The notes beneath the pieces were generated by a model. That model did not search any database and was not told where the DNA came from. It was given only the letters and a program-made list of their open reading frames with translations. DNA of 64,000 nucleotides from Pseudomonas sp. SID14000 (GTDB lineage Bacteria; Pseudomonadota; Gammaproteobacteria; Pseudomonadales; Pseudomonadaceae): the NCBI RefSeq assembly GCF_002165135.1, contig NZ_NFZQ01000016.1:1-64000 (forward strand). Direction: 5' to 3'. This document shows positions 45,361-52,410 of this stretch, in pieces. Numbering within the stretch: the stretch's first letter is position 1; each line of letters opens with the position of its first letter. Made by a program: the position numbers and the translations under genes.

Positions 45361-47796
45361 TCAGTAAGCCATGCTCCAGGTCAGGGTGTAGGTGCGCCCG
45401 CGCCCCTGGTAGTCATACAGGTACGCCGGCCCGTAGGTCGGCGAGTAGAACAGCGTCGCACGCTGCCCCCAAACCGTGCTGTACTGCTTGTCCAGCAGGT
45501 TCTGGATACCGGCGCTGAAAGTACCGAAGCCGGTGTCCTGGCTGCCCAGCAGGTCGAAGGTGGTGTAGCCGTCGATCTCGTGGTCGGCATCGTCCTTCAG
45601 GTTGAAGGCATGGTTGGCCTGCAGCCGCGCACTGCGGCCATCGCCCTTCCAGCCAACGAACGCGGTAGCCTTGGACAGCGAGGCATAGCGGGCATCGCGT
45701 TTGATCCAGCCGCCATCGACATCTTCTTCCTCGGAGCGGGTCAGGTGCAGGGTGCCACCGGCTTCCCAGCCGGTCTGGAAGTGCCGGGTCAGCGCGCCCT
45801 CAAAACCGAAGTCACGGCTTTTCTGGTCTTCCACATTGATGGTCAGCGTCTGCGAGTCGACGTTGATGATCTTGTCCGACCAGATGTAGTACAGCGCCGC
45901 CTGAGCATCCCAGTCCAGGTCGGCATAGCGCCAACCCAGTTCCACCTGGCGACTCTTGATGCCGGCCAGCGGGTTGTCGGCCACACTCAGGCCAGGTTTG
46001 CCGTAGTACTTGGCCGGGTCGGGCAGGTCAAAGCCTTCGCCGTAGTTGGTCCATACCTGGTGGCCATTCTTGAAGTCGTAGATGGCACCGACGTTGAACA
46101 GGTTGACCTGGTAATCGTTGCTGCCGCCCGGCACACCCTTGAAATCGCTGACGTCCACATCCATCTGCTGGCGCCGGGCGCCGCCGGACAAAGTCAGGTT
46201 ATCGGTGGCATGCCAGTCCAGCTGGGCGTACACCGACACGCCATCGACCCGGTAGCTGGGGTAGCGTGCGGCCTTGCTGTCCTTCTCCAGCTCCAGGCCA
46301 CCCGACTCTGAGGACGTCTGGGCGTTGAAGGTGGTCTGTTCGGCGTTGAAGCGCTCGCGGTCTAGGTCGACGCCGTAGGTCAGCTTCAGCGTATCCCACT
46401 GCTTGGCGAACAGGCCCTTGAGGCTGGTGACCTCGAAATTCTGCTGCGAGGCGGCGAAGTACACCCCGCGCGAGCCGGTGGGTGTGGCGCGGTTGTAGTA
46501 CGGGAACGGGTAGAAGTTGTCGTCTTCCTTGCGGTACGAGGCCTGCAGGTAGAAGTCCTGGCCCAGCACGTCGGTGTGGTGGTAGTTGGCGTTCAGCAGC
46601 AGGCGCCGGGTACGCGGCTCCAGGTCCGACGAGTAGCCGCTGCGCAGCTCGGCGTCCTCCAGGTCGGACGGGGCGTTGTAGTTCAGGTTGGGGAAGTAGA
46701 TACCGGTGCTGCCGTGGTTGCCCGAGTCATAGTACTGGGCCAGCAGGTCGAGGCTCTGCTGGTCGTTCAGTTGCATCCCCAAGGTACCGAGCACGTCGAT
46801 GGTGCGGTTGTACTGCAGGTCGGTCTGGGTGTTGTCGATGAAGATCTGGTCGCCGGCGCCGTCGTAGAAGGCTTCGTTCTGCTCACCGGAAACCCCCAGC
46901 CGGGCATTGACCCGCTCGTTACCGCCACTGATCGACTGGGCGAAACGGGTGGCTAGGTCGTCACTGTTGTTGAAGCCGCTGCTGGCACCGAGCTGGGTCT
47001 CGAACCGTGCAGGGCCGGGTTCGCCCTTCTTGGTCACGATGTTGATGATGCCGCCGGTGGCGCCGCCGCCGTAGATGGCACTGGCGCCAGACAGCACTTC
47101 GACACGCTCGACGTTGAACGGCGAAATGCTGTCGAACTGACGCGACAGGCCACGCGAGCTGTTCTGGCTGACCCCGTCGATCATCACCAGCACGTTGCGC
47201 CCGCGCATGTTCTGGCCGTAGTTGGTACGCCCTTCCGGGGCCAGGTCGAGGCCTGGCACCAGCTTGCCGATGGCTTCCTTCAGGCTGACGCCACTGTCGA
47301 TCTGCTCGCGCAACTGCTGCTGGTCGACCACCCACACGGTACCGGGGATTTCACTGATCGCGGTGCTGGTGCGCGAGGCCACGCTGACCTCGATCGGCTT
47401 GAGGTTGACCGCCTGCGGCAAGGCGTCGGCCTTGCGCAGGGTCACTGTGCGGGCGTCGCTGAAGTGCCAGCTCATGCCGCTGCCGGCCAACAACTGCCGC
47501 AGGGCCTGCTCGATGCTGTAGCTGCCCTGCAAGGCCGGGCTGGCCAGGCCGGTGACGTCGCCGGTGGTATACAGCAGGTGCAGGCCAGCCTGGTCGGCGA
47601 ACGTGGTCAGGGCCTGGTCCAGCGACTGGGCTGGCAGGTCGAGCTGGACCTGGCGGGCCTGGGTCTGGGCCTGTTCGATGGTGGTCGAGGCCGACGCCTG
47701 TAGCGGGCCGACCAGCATGGCCAAGGCACTGCAGGACATCAGGGCATGGTGAAGAGGACCGCGGCGGCGGTGCAAAGGCTTGAGCATCAGAGGCAC
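45361..47796 (-). CDS. iutA: TonB-dependent siderophore receptor with signalling domain (aerobactin receptor)
   Basis: An 811-residue outer-membrane receptor: signal peptide, STN signalling domain (about residues 50-105, LPAQSLDQALTTFADQAGLHLLY), plug domain with RGRNVLVMIDGVSQNS and SGASAIYGGGATGGIINIVTKKG, and a 22-strand barrel ending in aromatic Y at the C-terminus. The STN domain shows that it signals to a cell-surface-signalling regulator, which is the adjacent iutY. By resemblance to the P. putida iutA-iutY pair it probably takes up aerobactin. The GTG at 47796 has AGGAAG seven bases upstream. A weak Fur-box-like site lies upstream. Confidence 0.88.
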   Translation of the reverse strand: MPLMLKPLHRRRGPLHHALMSCSALAMLVGPLQASASTTIEQAQTQARQVQLDLPAQSLDQALTTFADQAGLHLLYTTGDVTGLASPALQGSYSIEQALRQLLAGSGMSWHFSDARTVTLRKADALPQAVNLKPIEVSVASRTSTAISEIPGTVWVVDQQQLREQIDSGVSLKEAIGKLVPGLDLAPEGRTNYGQNMRGRNVLVMIDGVSQNSSRGLSRQFDSISPFNVERVEVLSGASAIYGGGATGGIINIVTKKGEPGPARFETQLGASSGFNNSDDLATRFAQSISGGNERVNARLGVSGEQNEAFYDGAGDQIFIDNTQTDLQYNRTIDVLGTLGMQLNDQQSLDLLAQYYDSGNHGSTGIYFPNLNYNAPSDLEDAELRSGYSSDLEPRTRRLLLNANYHHTDVLGQDFYLQASYRKEDDNFYPFPYYNRATPTGSRGVYFAASQQNFEVTSLKGLFAKQWDTLKLTYGVDLDRERFNAEQTTFNAQTSSESGGLELEKDSKAARYPSYRVDGVSVYAQLDWHATDNLTLSGGARRQQMDVDVSDFKGVPGGSNDYQVNLFNVGAIYDFKNGHQVWTNYGEGFDLPDPAKYYGKPGLSVADNPLAGIKSRQVELGWRYADLDWDAQAALYYIWSDKIINVDSQTLTINVEDQKSRDFGFEGALTRHFQTGWEAGGTLHLTRSEEEDVDGGWIKRDARYASLSKATAFVGWKGDGRSARLQANHAFNLKDDADHEIDGYTTFDLLGSQDTGFGTFSAGIQNLLDKQYSTVWGQRATLFYSPTYGPAYLYDYQGRGRTYTLTWSMAY

Positions 47797-47817
47797 GAAT
47801 GAGCTTCCTGACAAGTC

Positions 47818-47836
47818 GTAAATGAGAATTGGTTGC
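47818..47836. promoter_or_regulatory. weak Fur-box-like site upstream of iutA
   Basis: gtaaatgagaattggttgc matches the 19-base Fur consensus at about 11 positions, including AATGAGAAT. It lies 22 bp before the iutA start. Suggestive only; the iutA promoter may mostly be driven by IutY. Confidence 0.35.
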
Positions 47837-47934
47837 TGATCAGTCCCACTACGACGATCTGGCTTGCAGGAACTTGCAGTGCCAAATGGAAAATATTTTT
47901 ATTTCTGTGCTGCGAAGAGGCCGGAACAGGCGAA

Positions 47935-49056
47935 TCAATGAACCACGGCCAGCCAAGGCAGGTAGGTCACCTTCAGCCCATAGCGCTGCTCAAGGGTGCG
48001 CAACAGCGCCTCCGGCTCATCGAGGTCGAACACTCCGCTGACCTCCATCGCCGCCAGCTTGCTATCCGACAGCACAATGCGCCCATGCCGGTAACGCTCA
48101 AGCTCCGCCAGCACCTGCCCCAGCGGCTTGCCGTTGAAGATCAGCTTGCCGCGCTGCCAGGCCATCTGCGTACCGGCATCGGCCGCTACTGCCAGTTCAT
48201 GCTCGCCAACCTTGGCTTCGCCATGGGCCAATACCACGCGGCCATCGCGACGCACGCTGAAGGTGGCCGCACTCCCCTGCACTCGCTCACCGGCCGTGTC
48301 GACCACAAAGGGCCGTGAATCATCGGTGGTCTCGAACAAAGCCTCACCGGCCTCCAGCACCACTCGCCGCTCACGGTCGCTGAACACCACGCTCAGGGCA
48401 CTGGCACTGTTCAGCGTCACCCGCGTGCCATCGGCCAGGGTCACCACCTGCCGCTCGCCCACCCCGGTGTGGTAATCCGCCAGCAGCACCGGCGCCTGCT
48501 GCCAACCAGCCACACCAGCGGCCAATACCAGAGCAGCAGCCACACCCGCCTGTTTGAGCCAGTTGCGGCAATGGCGCAGGGCCTGGCCGATGTATTTCGC
48601 CACCATGCTTTCGGAAACCCCCAGGCGTTGCGCGATCTGCACCTGGGTCAGGCCTTCGACGCGGTTCAGCAACAGCGCCTGGCGGGCATTGTCCGACAGC
48701 TGCAGCAGCGCCTGGTCAAGGATCTGCAGACGCTCCCGGGCCAGCAACGCCGCCTCGGGTGCTGGCGCCGGGCAGGCCACCTCACCTGCCCGCTCGCAGT
48801 CATCGTGGCTGGCGGCAATGCGCTGCTCGCGGCGCAAGGCATCGATCGCCAGGTTGCCGGCCACGCGGAAGATGAAACTGCGCGCGTGCAGCACCGGCAC
48901 TGCCTGCTGGTCGATGTGCACCAGCTTCAGGTAGGTTTCCTGCGCGACGTCGGCAGCACGCTGGCGGTCGCTCATGCGCCGGGTCAGGAACTGCAGCAGG
49001 TCGTCGTAGTGCTCCTGGAAACTCGCCAGCAGGCCCGACACGGGTGAGGTCAGCAT
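47935..49056 (-). CDS. iutY: IutY hybrid ECF sigma factor / FecR-type anti-sigma protein
   Basis: A 373-residue protein in which two usually separate proteins are joined. Residues 1-165 are an ECF sigma factor of the FecI type: region 2 with MSDRQRAADVAQETYLKLV and FIFRVAGNLAIDALRREQR; region 4 with LTQVQIAQRLGVSESMVAKY. A membrane helix at about 170-186 leads into a periplasmic FecR-like domain (about 195-373, TLADGTRVTLNSASAL and GEALFETTDD). This is the known IutY architecture of P. putida, which controls the aerobactin receptor gene; release of the sigma domain requires cleavage near the membrane. It is 138 bp upstream of iutA on the same strand and preceded by a good Fur box. Confidence 0.9.
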   Translation of the reverse strand: MLTSPVSGLLASFQEHYDDLLQFLTRRMSDRQRAADVAQETYLKLVHIDQQAVPVLHARSFIFRVAGNLAIDALRREQRIAASHDDCERAGEVACPAPAPEAALLARERLQILDQALLQLSDNARQALLLNRVEGLTQVQIAQRLGVSESMVAKYIGQALRHCRNWLKQAGVAAALVLAAGVAGWQQAPVLLADYHTGVGERQVVTLADGTRVTLNSASALSVVFSDRERRVVLEAGEALFETTDDSRPFVVDTAGERVQGSAATFSVRRDGRVVLAHGEAKVGEHELAVAADAGTQMAWQRGKLIFNGKPLGQVLAELERYRHGRIVLSDSKLAAMEVSGVFDLDEPEALLRTLEQRYGLKVTYLPWLAVVH

Positions 49057-49092
49057 GGGTTTGGGAACAGCCAGTAGGAGAAGTTATCGGGC

Positions 49093-49111
49093 GTTAATGA
49101 GAAACAGTATC
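49093..49111. promoter_or_regulatory. Fur box upstream of iutY
   Basis: gttaatgagaaacagtatc matches 15 of 19 positions of the Fur consensus GATAATGATAATCATTATC. It lies 37 bp upstream of the iutY start, so iron repression of iutY is predicted. Confidence 0.7.
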
Positions 49112-49190
49112 TTTCATCTGACGGGAGACTTTCAACGTCGACGCGCATTTGCCACACTGCCCCTTCGCCCACTACGGCAAGGTCGCACCC

Positions 49191-49673
49191 ATGGTTGCCC
49201 GTCTGCACCGCTACGTCCGCCTGCTCCTGGTCCTGCTGCTGGCCTGCAGCCTGGGGGCCTGCGCGCTGTTCCAGGCACGCGACCCGGTCAATATCAGCGT
49301 GATCGGTATCGAACCGCTGCCCGGGCAGGAGCTGGAACTGCGCATGGCGGTGAAGATGCGGGTGCAAAATCCCAACGAGGCGCCGATCGACTACAACGGC
49401 ATCGCCCTGAACCTGGAAGTGAACGGCCAGCCGCTGGCCGCCGGAGTCAGCGACCAGCAGGGGCATATTGGCCGTTATGGCGAAGCGGTGATCGTGGTGC
49501 CAGTGAGCATCACGGCGTTTGCCTTCCTGCGCCAGGCCTATGGGCTGGGCCAGGTGGATTCGCTGCAGGGCCTGCCCTATGTGCTGCGCGGCAAACTGGC
49601 CGGCGGGCTGCTGGGGACCGTGCGCTTTACCGACGAGGGCAAGCTGGACCTGCCAAAAGGCGCCAACTGGTAA
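49191..49673 (+). CDS. LEA type 2 / WHy-domain lipoprotein
   Basis: A 160-residue lipoprotein: hydrophobic helix ending in a lipobox (LGAC, Cys at about residue 24) followed by a beta-sandwich of the water-stress/hypersensitivity (WHy, LEA_2) type with the signature RVQNPNEAPIDYNGIALNLEVNG. Such proteins bind lipids or protect against stress; the precise role is unknown. Start 49191 chosen because the N-terminus from there is a normal lipoprotein signal. Diverges from iutY. Confidence 0.85.
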   Translation: MVARLHRYVRLLLVLLLACSLGACALFQARDPVNISVIGIEPLPGQELELRMAVKMRVQNPNEAPIDYNGIALNLEVNGQPLAAGVSDQQGHIGRYGEAVIVVPVSITAFAFLRQAYGLGQVDSLQGLPYVLRGKLAGGLLGTVRFTDEGKLDLPKGANW

Positions 49674-49691
49674 GCGCCCGGAGGGGTGTGA

Positions 49692-49955
49692 TCAGCGGTT
49701 GGCGCTGGCCGCGGCCATCAGCTTGTTGACTTCGCTGCGCACCATGTTGGCGTATTCGGGCGGCGACATGCCGTCCAGCTCGGCGCGCACCCACTCGGCC
49801 CATTTGCCTTTGCGCCGTGGTTTTTCGGCGATCAGCCGCGCCGCTTCGCCCTTGGCCTTGCCAAGGTTGTTCTGCCACAGCTCGAACAGCCGGGCCTTCT
49901 CTGCCTCGATCTGCGCCCGTTCCTCGAAGCTCATGTTGGCCAGATTGAAACTCAT
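49692..49955 (-). CDS. small conserved hypothetical protein, WV/EL/PPxYA type
   Basis: An 87-residue helical charged protein, no signal peptide. Its C-terminal half (G-K-W-x-x-W-V-x-x-E-L-x-x-M-S-P-P-E-Y-A-x-M-V-R-x-E) aligns with the 70-residue protein at 16023-16235, so the two are paralogues sharing a small domain. Its N-terminus adds about 25 residues (MSFNLANMSFEERAQIEAEK). Function unknown. An AGGT lies upstream of the ATG at 49955. Convergent with the LEA-type lipoprotein gene. Confidence 0.75.
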   Translation of the reverse strand: MSFNLANMSFEERAQIEAEKARLFELWQNNLGKAKGEAARLIAEKPRRKGKWAEWVRAELDGMSPPEYANMVRSEVNKLMAAASANR

Positions 49956-50084
49956 GGAGGTACCTGCAGGTTTGAAAATGGCCGCTATCTTACACCCAGG
50001 TACCGCAACACCCCAAAGCCGCCGCAACTTTCCCGACGCGCCGGCATCCATTGTCCAGACCACACCATCGACGAGGACGAGTTC

Positions 50085-50405
50085 ATGGCCCGGAAAAACG
50101 CCGCACTGGCCGACAGCGACCAGATCAAGGACCAGGTATTCAGCGAACTGCAGGCGCTGATCGAAGAATCGGAAAAGCTGCTGAATGACAGCGCCACCCT
50201 GGTGGGTGACGAGGCGGAAACCCTGCGCGCGCAGATAAGCCTCAAACTACGCCAGGCGCGCCATGCCGCCGACAAGGTGCGCAGCAAGGCGCAACCGGTG
50301 GTGGAGGCTACCCAGGACTACATCGGCGGCCACCCATGGCAGACCGTGGCCCTTTCTGCAGGCCTCGGGCTGGTGGTCGGCCTGTTGCTGGGCCGCCGTC
50401 ACTGA
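50085..50405 (+). CDS. ElaB/YqjD/DUF883 family membrane-anchored protein
   Basis: A 106-residue protein with a long helical, charged N-terminal region (LQALIEESEKLLNDSATLVGDEAETLRAQI) and a single C-terminal helix with glycines (LSAGLGLVVGLLLGRRH). This is the ElaB/YqjD layout; E. coli members are inner-membrane, stationary-phase-induced and bind ribosomes. Stands alone, convergent with miaE by 22 bp. Confidence 0.88.
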   Translation: MARKNAALADSDQIKDQVFSELQALIEESEKLLNDSATLVGDEAETLRAQISLKLRQARHAADKVRSKAQPVVEATQDYIGGHPWQTVALSAGLGLVVGLLLGRRH

Positions 50406-50427
50406 CGCCTGGGCCGCCTGGTGCGAG

Positions 50428-51045
50428 TCAGGCGGCCTGCGCCAGCGGAATACCACTGTGGAAGCGCAGCTCCTGGTCCGGTGACTGGATCAGCTCCACC
50501 TCCGCTGCGCGCACCAATTCCACTCGGCGAGCGATGTCTGCCTCATCGCCGTAGTTGTGCGCCAGTTTCAGGTAACCCTGGTAGTGGCGCGCTTCGCTCT
50601 TCAGCAGGCCGTGGTAGAAGCGGCCCAGTTCCTCATCCAGGTGCGGTACCAGCGCGGCAAAGCGCTCGCAGCTGCGCGCCTCGATGAACGCCCCCACCAC
50701 CAGCGTATCCACCAGCTTGACCGGCTCGTGGGCGCGCACCAGGCGCCGCAACCCCGACGCATAACGCCCCGCCGACACCGGGCGCAGTGGCACGCCGCGG
50801 CGCTTCATCAGGCGCAGCACCTGCTCGTGGTGCACCAGCTCCTCGCGGGCCAGGCGCGACATCATGTTGATCAGGTCGAGGTGGGTGTTGTACTTGGCGA
50901 TCAGGCTCAGGGCGGTGCTGGCAGCCTTGAATTCGCAGTTCTTGTGGTCGATCAGCAGGGTTTCCTGGTCGGCGAGCGCCGCTTCGATCCAGGCATCTGG
51001 CGTCGGGCAACCAAGAAAGGCGTCGATTTCGGGGATCAGGGACAT
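50428..51045 (-). CDS. miaE: tRNA 2-methylthio-N6-isopentenyladenosine hydroxylase MiaE
   Basis: A 205-residue di-iron monooxygenase. The ferritin-like metal ligands appear as E in REELVHHEQV with its ExxH, and E in EARSCERF and SEARHYQGY. It hydroxylates the isopentenyl group of ms2i6A37 in tRNA, an oxygen-dependent step. Length and motifs match MiaE. Transcribed alone; a perfect TATAAT (minus strand, 51081-51086) lies 36 bp upstream of the start, and an ANR-like site at 51119-51132 lies further upstream toward the divergent stress-protein gene. Confidence 0.9.
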   Translation of the reverse strand: MSLIPEIDAFLGCPTPDAWIEAALADQETLLIDHKNCEFKAASTALSLIAKYNTHLDLINMMSRLAREELVHHEQVLRLMKRRGVPLRPVSAGRYASGLRRLVRAHEPVKLVDTLVVGAFIEARSCERFAALVPHLDEELGRFYHGLLKSEARHYQGYLKLAHNYGDEADIARRVELVRAAEVELIQSPDQELRFHSGIPLAQAA

Positions 51046-51080
51046 AAGCGTGCAACCACACAGAACAGGCAGAGCCGGCG

Positions 51081-51086
51081 ATTATA
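51081..51086 (-). promoter_or_regulatory. -10 element for miaE
   Basis: On the minus strand TATAAT is followed 35 bases later by the miaE start codon. No good -35 hexamer is present at 17 bp, so an activator or ANR-related control is possible. Confidence 0.45.
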
Positions 51087-51118
51087 CCGGCGGCGGCGGG
51101 CGGCGCCAGTGACTATGC

Positions 51119-51161
51119 TTGATGTACATCAAGCGCCAGCGGGGGACGCGCCGACTATAGT
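51119..51161 (+). promoter_or_regulatory. ANR/FNR-dependent promoter of the universal stress protein (predicted)
   Basis: TTGATGTACATCAA (51119-51132) is a perfect FNR/ANR consensus and TATAGT (51156-51161) follows after 23 bp, one base longer than ideal class II spacing. Transcription would start near 51168, leaving about 33 bases of leader. The site also lies about 75 bp upstream of the miaE start on the other strand. Confidence 0.75.
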
Positions 51162-51200
51162 CAGGCATTGGTCGCCACCTTATGAAGGGAGTTAACGCCC

Positions 51201-52064
51201 ATGCAAGCCGTCCGCAGCATCCTCGTCGTGCTCGACCCCGAGCACGCCCACAGCCGGGCACTGACCCGGGCCAAGCTGATCGCCGGCCTCACCGGTGCAC
51301 GCCTGCACCTGCTGATGTGCGACAAAAGGCATGACCACAGCGCACTGCTGAGCCTGCTGAGCAGCCAGTTGCATGATGACGGGTACGACAGCGTCACCCA
51401 TGAAGAGGCCTGGCGCGACAACCTGCACGACACCATCATCTACGTGCAGCAGGCCGAGGGCTGCGAGCTGGTGATCAAGGAGCACCGCCCGGACAACCCG
51501 CTGAAAAAGGCCCTGCTCACCCCCAGCGACTGGAAGCTGCTACGCCAGTGCCCGTGTGCCGTGCTGATGGTCAAGAGCGAGCGGCCGTGGACCGGGGGCA
51601 AGATCCTGGCAGCGGTAGACGTGGGCAACCAGGACGAGGACCACCGCCGCCTGCATGCCAGCATCATCGACCATGGCTATGCCATTGCCGGGCTGGCCAA
51701 GGGCGAGTTGCATGTCATCAGCGCGCATCCGTCACCGATGCTGTCGGCGTCGGACCCGGTGTACCAGCTGAGCGAAACCATCGAGAAGCGCTACCGCGAG
51801 GCTTGCAAAGCGTTCCAGGCCGAGTACGGCATCAGCGACGAGTGCCTGCATGTGGCCGAAGGGCCGGCTGATGTACTGATCCCGTATACCGAGCAGAAGC
51901 TCGATGCGGTGGTGACAGTGATCGGCACCGTGTGCCGCACGGGGATTTCCGGGGCGTTGATTGGCAATACCTCGGAAGTGGTACTGGATTCGCTGGAAGG
52001 CGATGTGCTGGTGCTCAAGAGCGAGGAGGCAATTGCCCACCAGGCGGAATTGGCCCGCGGCTGA
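51201..52064 (+). CDS. tandem universal stress protein
   Basis: A 287-residue cytoplasmic protein with two UspA folds (about residues 1-140 and 145-280). The first begins MQAVRSILVVLDPEHAH with a terminal CPCAVLMVKS; the second ends with GALIGNTSEVVLDSLEGDVLVLK, containing the GxS/T-type nucleotide contact. Tandem Usp proteins of this type are induced by oxygen starvation in Pseudomonas. A GAAGGGAG ribosome site precedes the ATG. A predicted ANR promoter supports low-oxygen induction. Confidence 0.88.
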   Translation: MQAVRSILVVLDPEHAHSRALTRAKLIAGLTGARLHLLMCDKRHDHSALLSLLSSQLHDDGYDSVTHEEAWRDNLHDTIIYVQQAEGCELVIKEHRPDNPLKKALLTPSDWKLLRQCPCAVLMVKSERPWTGGKILAAVDVGNQDEDHRRLHASIIDHGYAIAGLAKGELHVISAHPSPMLSASDPVYQLSETIEKRYREACKAFQAEYGISDECLHVAEGPADVLIPYTEQKLDAVVTVIGTVCRTGISGALIGNTSEVVLDSLEGDVLVLKSEEAIAHQAELARG

Positions 52065-52111
52065 ATTTGCCTTCCTCAGGAGGACACATGATTCCTTGAA
52101 ATTGCAGGGCC

Positions 52112-52188
52112 CCTGTGGGAGCGGGTTTACCCGCGAAAGCGGCGGTGAGTCCAAGGACGCATTCGCGGGTAAACCCGCTCCCACAAGG
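52112..52188. repeat. inverted pair of P. putida REP elements
   Basis: Copies at 52112-52140 (cctgtgggagcgggtttacccg...) and 52159-52188 inverted. They lie between convergent usp and fdsD, as expected for REP pairs. Confidence 0.88.
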
Positions 52189-52206
52189 TTTTCTTACCGG
52201 AATTCT

Positions 52207-52410
52207 CTAGACCAACGCCTCCCGCACCTTCGGGTCCAGGCCCTCCCCTGCATTGGCCTCGGCCCATTGCGCCAGCTGCTGGCGCATTGCCGGCGTCCAG
52301 AAGTTCTGCAGATGCTGCCGTACCCCTTGCACCGCCAGCGCCCGGTCTGGCTCGCTGTCGAAGTAATGGGCAATCTGGTTGGCCATCTTGACCAGGTTTT
52401 CGGTGCTCAT
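52207..52410 (-). CDS. fdsD: formate dehydrogenase delta subunit
   Basis: A 67-residue FdsD-type protein (VKMANQIAHYFDSEP at the start). It is the small accessory subunit of soluble NAD-dependent formate dehydrogenases. Its start overlaps the fdsA stop by 4 bp. Last gene of the fds operon. Confidence 0.92.
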   Translation of the reverse strand: MSTENLVKMANQIAHYFDSEPDRALAVQGVRQHLQNFWTPAMRQQLAQWAEANAGEGLDPKVREALV

